DNA of 8,544 bases, from assembly GCA_003448675.1 (NCBI GenBank), contig DLXZ01000159.1, positions 1,580 to 10,123 on the forward strand. The letters run 5' to 3'. Both the position numbers and the translations under genes were made by a program. The notes under the pieces were generated by a model, which made no database searches, had not been told where the DNA came from, and saw only the letters and a program-made list of their open reading frames with translations. Of this stretch, positions 6,133 through 8,544 are shown one piece after another. This DNA comes from Porticoccaceae bacterium. GTDB taxonomy: Bacteria > Pseudomonadota > Gammaproteobacteria > Pseudomonadales > Porticoccaceae. Position 1 is the first letter of the stretch. The number at the start of each line of letters is the position of its first letter.

Positions 6133-7035
6133 TTAACCCCTTGGGTGATGCGCCGCATGCAGTTCACGCATACGGGCGCGCGCGACATGGGTATAGATCT
6201 GCGTAGTCGACAGGTCACTGTGACCGAGCAACAACTGAACCACCCGCAGATCCGCGCCATGATTCACCAGATGTGTTGCAAAGGCGTGACGCAACACGTG
6301 GGGAGAGATCGGCTTCTCGATTCCCGCAACCTTCGTCCAGTGCTTGATACGGTGCCAGAAGGTCTGGCGGGTCATCCGTAAGCCCCGAGTGCTCGGGAAA
6401 AGCACTTCGTTTCGGTGCTTACCGAGGAGTGTATGGCGTGCGTCCCTGAGATAATTGAGCAGACAAGCCAGCGCCTCCTCGCCGACCGGCACCAGCCTTT
6501 CCTTACCCCCCTTGCCCATGACCCTGACCACCCCCTGGCGCAGGTTCACCTGGGAGAGCTCCAGTCCAACCAACTCCGAAACCCGCAAGCCAGTTGCGTA
6601 AAGCAACTCGAGCATGGTTTTGTCCCGCAACCCAATAGGGGTATCGCTATCCGGCGCCAGCAAGAGCCGCTCGACGTCGTCCTCGGTCAGGGTTTTTGGC
6701 AACGGACGTCCCAACTTGGGACTTTCAATCATGGCGGTGGGATCGATTTTCGTTTTACCCTCACGCAGACCATAACCGTAAAAACCACGCAGGCAGGACA
6801 GCGCTCTGGCGACAGAGCGGGGACTGTTACGCCGCTCCAGACGATCAGCGAGATACCCCTGTATATCCGGCTCGGCGGCACTGAGTAAACCCAGCCCCCG
6901 CGCGCCCAGCCAGCGACTACAGACTTCCAGATCACGTCGGTAGGAAGTCCGGGTATTTTCGCTCAAGCCCCGCTCCAGCCACAGAGCCCTGAGGTATTCC
7001 TCGATGATGGCGGTATCCGGAGCGCTTTCTGACAT
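6133..7035 (-). CDS. xerD: Site-specific tyrosine recombinase XerD
   Basis: With XerC and FtsK, XerD resolves chromosome dimers at the dif site. Starting from the ATG at 7035 the protein has 300 residues, matching the usual length (298 in E. coli). The N-terminal SAM-like DNA-binding domain (about 10-95) begins IIEEYLRALWLERGLSENT. The catalytic domain has the full tyrosine-recombinase set: R151 in ATGLRVSEL, K175 in MGKGGKER, H246 and R249 in HVLRHAFATHL, H272 in LLGHSDLSTTQ and the nucleophile Y281 in IYTHV. XerD rather than XerC is called from the dsbC neighbour and the sequence type. A GTG at 7092 would add 19 residues, but that segment is not family-like and overlaps a probable -10 box. 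No strong ribosome binding site precedes the ATG, so the start is less certain than the gene. Confidence 0.94.
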   Translation of the reverse strand: MSESAPDTAIIEEYLRALWLERGLSENTRTSYRRDLEVCSRWLGARGLGLLSAAEPDIQGYLADRLERRNSPRSVARALSCLRGFYGYGLREGKTKIDPTAMIESPKLGRPLPKTLTEDDVERLLLAPDSDTPIGLRDKTMLELLYATGLRVSELVGLELSQVNLRQGVVRVMGKGGKERLVPVGEEALACLLNYLRDARHTLLGKHRNEVLFPSTRGLRMTRQTFWHRIKHWTKVAGIEKPISPHVLRHAFATHLVNHGADLRVVQLLLGHSDLSTTQIYTHVARARMRELHAAHHPRG

Positions 7036-7077
7036 AGGTATCGGGCCGGGAAATAATCGGTAAAGCCGAAGTGCTTC

Positions 7078-7083
7078 AGTATA
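7078..7083 (-). promoter_or_regulatory. Possible -10 box of a xerD promoter
   Basis: TATACT on the minus strand matches five of six bases of the -10 consensus and lies about 43 bases before the xerD ATG, just after the rplS terminator where a new promoter is needed. No convincing -35 box stands 16-18 bp upstream. If real, it excludes the GTG at 7092 as the xerD start. Confidence 0.35.
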
Positions 7084-7136
7084 ACCCGCCACCCTGTGAG
7101 AGCGGTGACCAAGATCGACGGTAAATTATGAACATG

Positions 7137-7161
7137 AAAAAAGCGACCGAAGCCGCTTTTT
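7137..7161 (-). terminator. Intrinsic terminator with UUCG tetraloop after rplS
   Basis: On the minus strand AAAAAGCGGC-TTCG-GTCGCTTTTTT folds into a GC-rich stem (with one G-U pair) capped by a UUCG loop, with an A-run before and a T-run after. The A/T runs on both sides mean it could also work in the other direction. It ends the trmD-rplS operon 44 bases after the rplS stop. Confidence 0.9.
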
Positions 7162-7196
7162 CGTCGGGGCCAACATCACCCCGGAGTAGCTGTTGG

Positions 7197-7213
7197 AAGC
7201 TCTATCAGAGCTT
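7197..7213 (-). other. Stem-loop over the rplS stop codon
   Basis: AAGCTCT (7213-7207) and AGAGCTT (7203-7197) form a perfect 7-bp stem with a 3-base loop that contains part of the TGA stop of rplS. It precedes the main terminator by about 35 bases and may protect the mRNA 3' end; this role is inference. Confidence 0.35.
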
Positions 7214-7555
7214 TTCTTTAATGCGCGCCGCACGACCTGACAACTCGCGCAAATAATAAAGCTTGGCCTGACGAACATCGCCACGACGTTTGACGCTTAT
7301 GCTGTCAACCAACGGGCTGTAGGTCTGAAAGGTACGCTCGACGCCAATGCCACTGGAGATCTTGCGCACGGTGAACGCGGAGTTAAGGCCACGGTTGCGT
7401 CGACCAAGTACCACGCCTTCAAAGGCCTGGAGTCGCTCCCGCTCTCCCTCTTTCACCTTGACCTGAACGACAACGGTATCACCGGGCCGGAAATCGGGAA
7501 TTTCCTTGCCCATTTGCTCCGCTTCCAGCTCAGCGATAATTTTGTTCTTGCTCAT
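7205..7555 (-). CDS. rplS: 50S ribosomal protein L19
   Basis: L19 lies at the interface of the large and small ribosomal subunits. The protein starting at the ATG at 7555 has 116 residues (E. coli 115): [15 protein letters not shown], then the conserved [91 protein letters not shown]. The frame is open further upstream, but AGGAG 6 bases before this ATG and the family start settle the choice. It follows trmD by 97 bases, as in the rpsP-rimM-trmD-rplS operon, and is followed by a strong terminator. There is nothing odd in the protein itself. Confidence 0.98.
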   Translation of the reverse strand: MSKNKIIAELEAEQMGKEIPDFRPGDTVVVQVKVKEGERERLQAFEGVVLGRRNRGLNSAFTVRKISSGIGVERTFQTYSPLVDSISVKRRGDVRQAKLYYLRELSGRAARIKEKL

Positions 7556-7561
7556 GACCAG

Positions 7562-7566
7562 CTCCT
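7562..7566 (-). promoter_or_regulatory. Ribosome binding site of rplS
   Basis: AGGAG on the minus strand, 6 bases before the ATG at 7555, is the best Shine-Dalgarno match in the window. It rules out the longer in-frame start 33 bases upstream, which would read through the site. Confidence 0.8.
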
Positions 7567-7578
7567 GGTAGATTCTAT

Positions 7579-7594
7579 GACCGCCCAAACGGTC
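7579..7594 (-). promoter_or_regulatory. Stem-loop in the rplS leader
   Basis: GACCG (7594-7590) pairs with CGGTC (7583-7579) around the loop TTTGGG, 12 bases upstream of the rplS ribosome binding site. It could take part in adjusting L19 output relative to TrmD, as the two are made in very different amounts from one mRNA in E. coli; that role here is inference. Confidence 0.35.
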
Positions 7595-7652
7595 GACTTA
7601 CAATATTGGTTGACCCTGCATTTCGCGACCAGGCCCTTGATACACCGGTCAC

Positions 7653-8480
7653 TCAACTCTTTTCCCCATCATCGGGGCTGGAACCGCCCGCTTCCCGCTG
7701 CTGACCGGAATCAGCGAGCAGCGCATTGTACTCGGAATCCGGCGCCAGGGCAGCCAGTAAATCCGGTCGCCGCGCCTGAGTGCGCGCCAGCGACTGCTGC
7801 AAGCGCCAGCGCCGAATACGCTCATGATCGCCGGATAAAAGCACCTCCGGTACCCGCATCCCCTGGTATTCCTCCGGCCGGGTATAGTGGGGACAATCCA
7901 GCAAACCCTCGGCAAAAGAATCCTGAGCGGCGGAATCCTCGTGACCCAGCGCCCCCGGCAACTGCCGGATCATGGCGTCCATCAACACCATCGCGGGGAG
8001 CTCCCCCCCGCTGAGCACGTAATCGCCGATGGACCATTCCTCGTCGACTTCCAGACTCAGCAAACGCTCATCTATGCCTTCGTAGCGACCGGCCACCAAA
8101 ACCAGGTTGGCCGACCCGCCCGCAAAGGCATTGACCGCTGCCTGGTTCAGCAAATGGCCCTGGGGCGACAAATAAACAACTTTAACCCTTGCCGTTTGCT
8201 CGTCATTCCCGGCTTTCCCGCCCGATCCATCGCGCCCGAGCTTTGCGGCCCACTGCCTGGCCTCGCTGATCGCGCTACGCAATGGCTCAATGGTCATAAC
8301 CATGCCAGGACCACCACCGTAGGGTCGGTCATCAACACTCTGGTGTCGGTCGCTGGTGTAATCCCTGGGGTTATACAAACCCACTTCGAGCAAACCCTGT
8401 TTGACCGCCCGGCCGCTGATACCGTAGTCAAGCAGTGCGTCAAACATCTCGGGAAACAAGGTGACCACGGCCATTTTCAC
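7653..8480 (-). CDS. trmD: tRNA (guanine-37-N1)-methyltransferase TrmD
   Basis: TrmD methylates G37 next to the anticodon with S-adenosylmethionine and so prevents +1 frameshifting. It is a SPOUT-fold dimer with a trefoil knot. From the GTG at 8480 the protein has 275 residues: SLFPEMF-like TLFPEMF near the start, [11 protein letters not shown] (50-60), the knot segments YLSPQG (103-108), [10 protein letters not shown] (130-139) and [18 protein letters not shown] (147-164), then R172 and D187, equivalent to R154 and the catalytic base D169 of E. coli, and [14 protein letters not shown]. About 17 extra residues, rich in Gly, lie between residues 80 and 98, and there is a hydrophilic tail. The GTG puts LFPEMF at the same distance from the start as in E. 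coli. ATG at 8474 and TTG at 8531 are alternatives; no strong ribosome binding site decides between them. Confidence 0.96.
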   Translation of the reverse strand: MKMAVVTLFPEMFDALLDYGISGRAVKQGLLEVGLYNPRDYTSDRHQSVDDRPYGGGPGMVMTIEPLRSAISEARQWAAKLGRDGSGGKAGNDEQTARVKVVYLSPQGHLLNQAAVNAFAGGSANLVLVAGRYEGIDERLLSLEVDEEWSIGDYVLSGGELPAMVLMDAMIRQLPGALGHEDSAAQDSFAEGLLDCPHYTRPEEYQGMRVPEVLLSGDHERIRRWRLQQSLARTQARRPDLLAALAPDSEYNALLADSGQQREAGGSSPDDGEKS

Positions 8481-8520
8481 TGTTTCGATTCCCGGTTTTC
8501 TTTGCTCGCCCTTAAGTAAA

Positions 8521-8544
8521 CTAACTGACAAACCACTTCACTGA
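8521..8544 (-). CDS. Last codons of the upstream gene, probably rimM
   Basis: Reading from the right edge on the minus strand, one frame gives SVKWFVS followed by TAG at 8523-8521. RimM, the 16S rRNA maturation factor, precedes trmD in this operon in most gammaproteobacteria, and its C-terminus usually has a V-x-W motif close to the stop. That is the only support here, so the call rests mainly on gene order. The gap to the trmD GTG would be 40 bases. Confidence 0.3.
   Translation of the reverse strand, partial: SVKWFVS

Noticed and set aside
5991..6260. An 89-codon minus-strand frame across the xerD-dsbC gap
   Set aside because: Most of it overlaps the conserved C-terminus of XerD and the DsbC signal peptide in another frame. 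The sequence is not protein-like, and the dsbC start is firmly placed.
7036..7092. A longer XerD starting at GTG 7092
   Set aside because: The 19 extra residues are not family-like, the shorter form matches the usual length, and the segment overlaps a probable -10 box.
7887..8519. A 210-codon plus-strand frame opposite trmD
   Set aside because: It is antisense to the well-conserved TrmD coding sequence and shows no protein-like domain.
1..8544. CRISPR array, insertion sequence, tRNA, phage or defence genes
   Set aside because: I looked on both strands for repeats, transposase or defence motifs and tRNA-like arms and saw none; the whole window is explained by housekeeping genes.

Overview
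The window is a piece of core chromosome from a gammaproteobacterium. The protein sequences and gene order (trmD-rplS, then xerD-dsbC-hom-thrC-recJ-trpS) look most like Pseudomonas and its relatives, with a Cellvibrio-type marine lineage a reasonable guess; the genus is inference. Base composition is moderately GC-rich and even, and there is no insertion sequence, phage gene, CRISPR array, tRNA or rRNA. Every real gene lies on the minus strand, so transcription runs from the right edge to the left edge. No gap between genes exceeds 135 bases.

Reading in the direction of transcription: a few codons of an upstream gene (probably rimM) are followed by trmD (tRNA m1G37 methyltransferase) and rplS (ribosomal protein L19). 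This is the end of the classical rpsP-rimM-trmD-rplS operon, closed by a strong UUCG-loop terminator at 7137-7161. Next come xerD (chromosome-dimer resolution recombinase) and dsbC (periplasmic disulfide isomerase). Then a good sigma70 promoter at 5157-5185 starts hom (homoserine dehydrogenase), thrC (threonine synthase) and recJ (5'-3' single-strand exonuclease). thrC and recJ are only 4 bases apart, so threonine synthesis and DNA repair appear to share a transcript. A strong terminator (376-408) ends that unit, and the first 114 codons of trpS (tryptophanyl-tRNA synthetase) run off the left edge.

This is an ordinary housekeeping region and I see no undescribed multi-gene system in it. The features most worth a second look are small. 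The 87-base hom-thrC gap encodes a possible 8-codon peptide with its own ribosome binding site, ending 4 bases before the GTG start of thrC, inside a region that can form two mutually exclusive stems. hom and thrC both use non-ATG starts. A repeated TTGCAAG motif lies just upstream of the hom promoter. A terminator sits so close to trpS that it leaves little room for a trpS promoter. RecJ and TrmD both carry short glycine-rich insertions.
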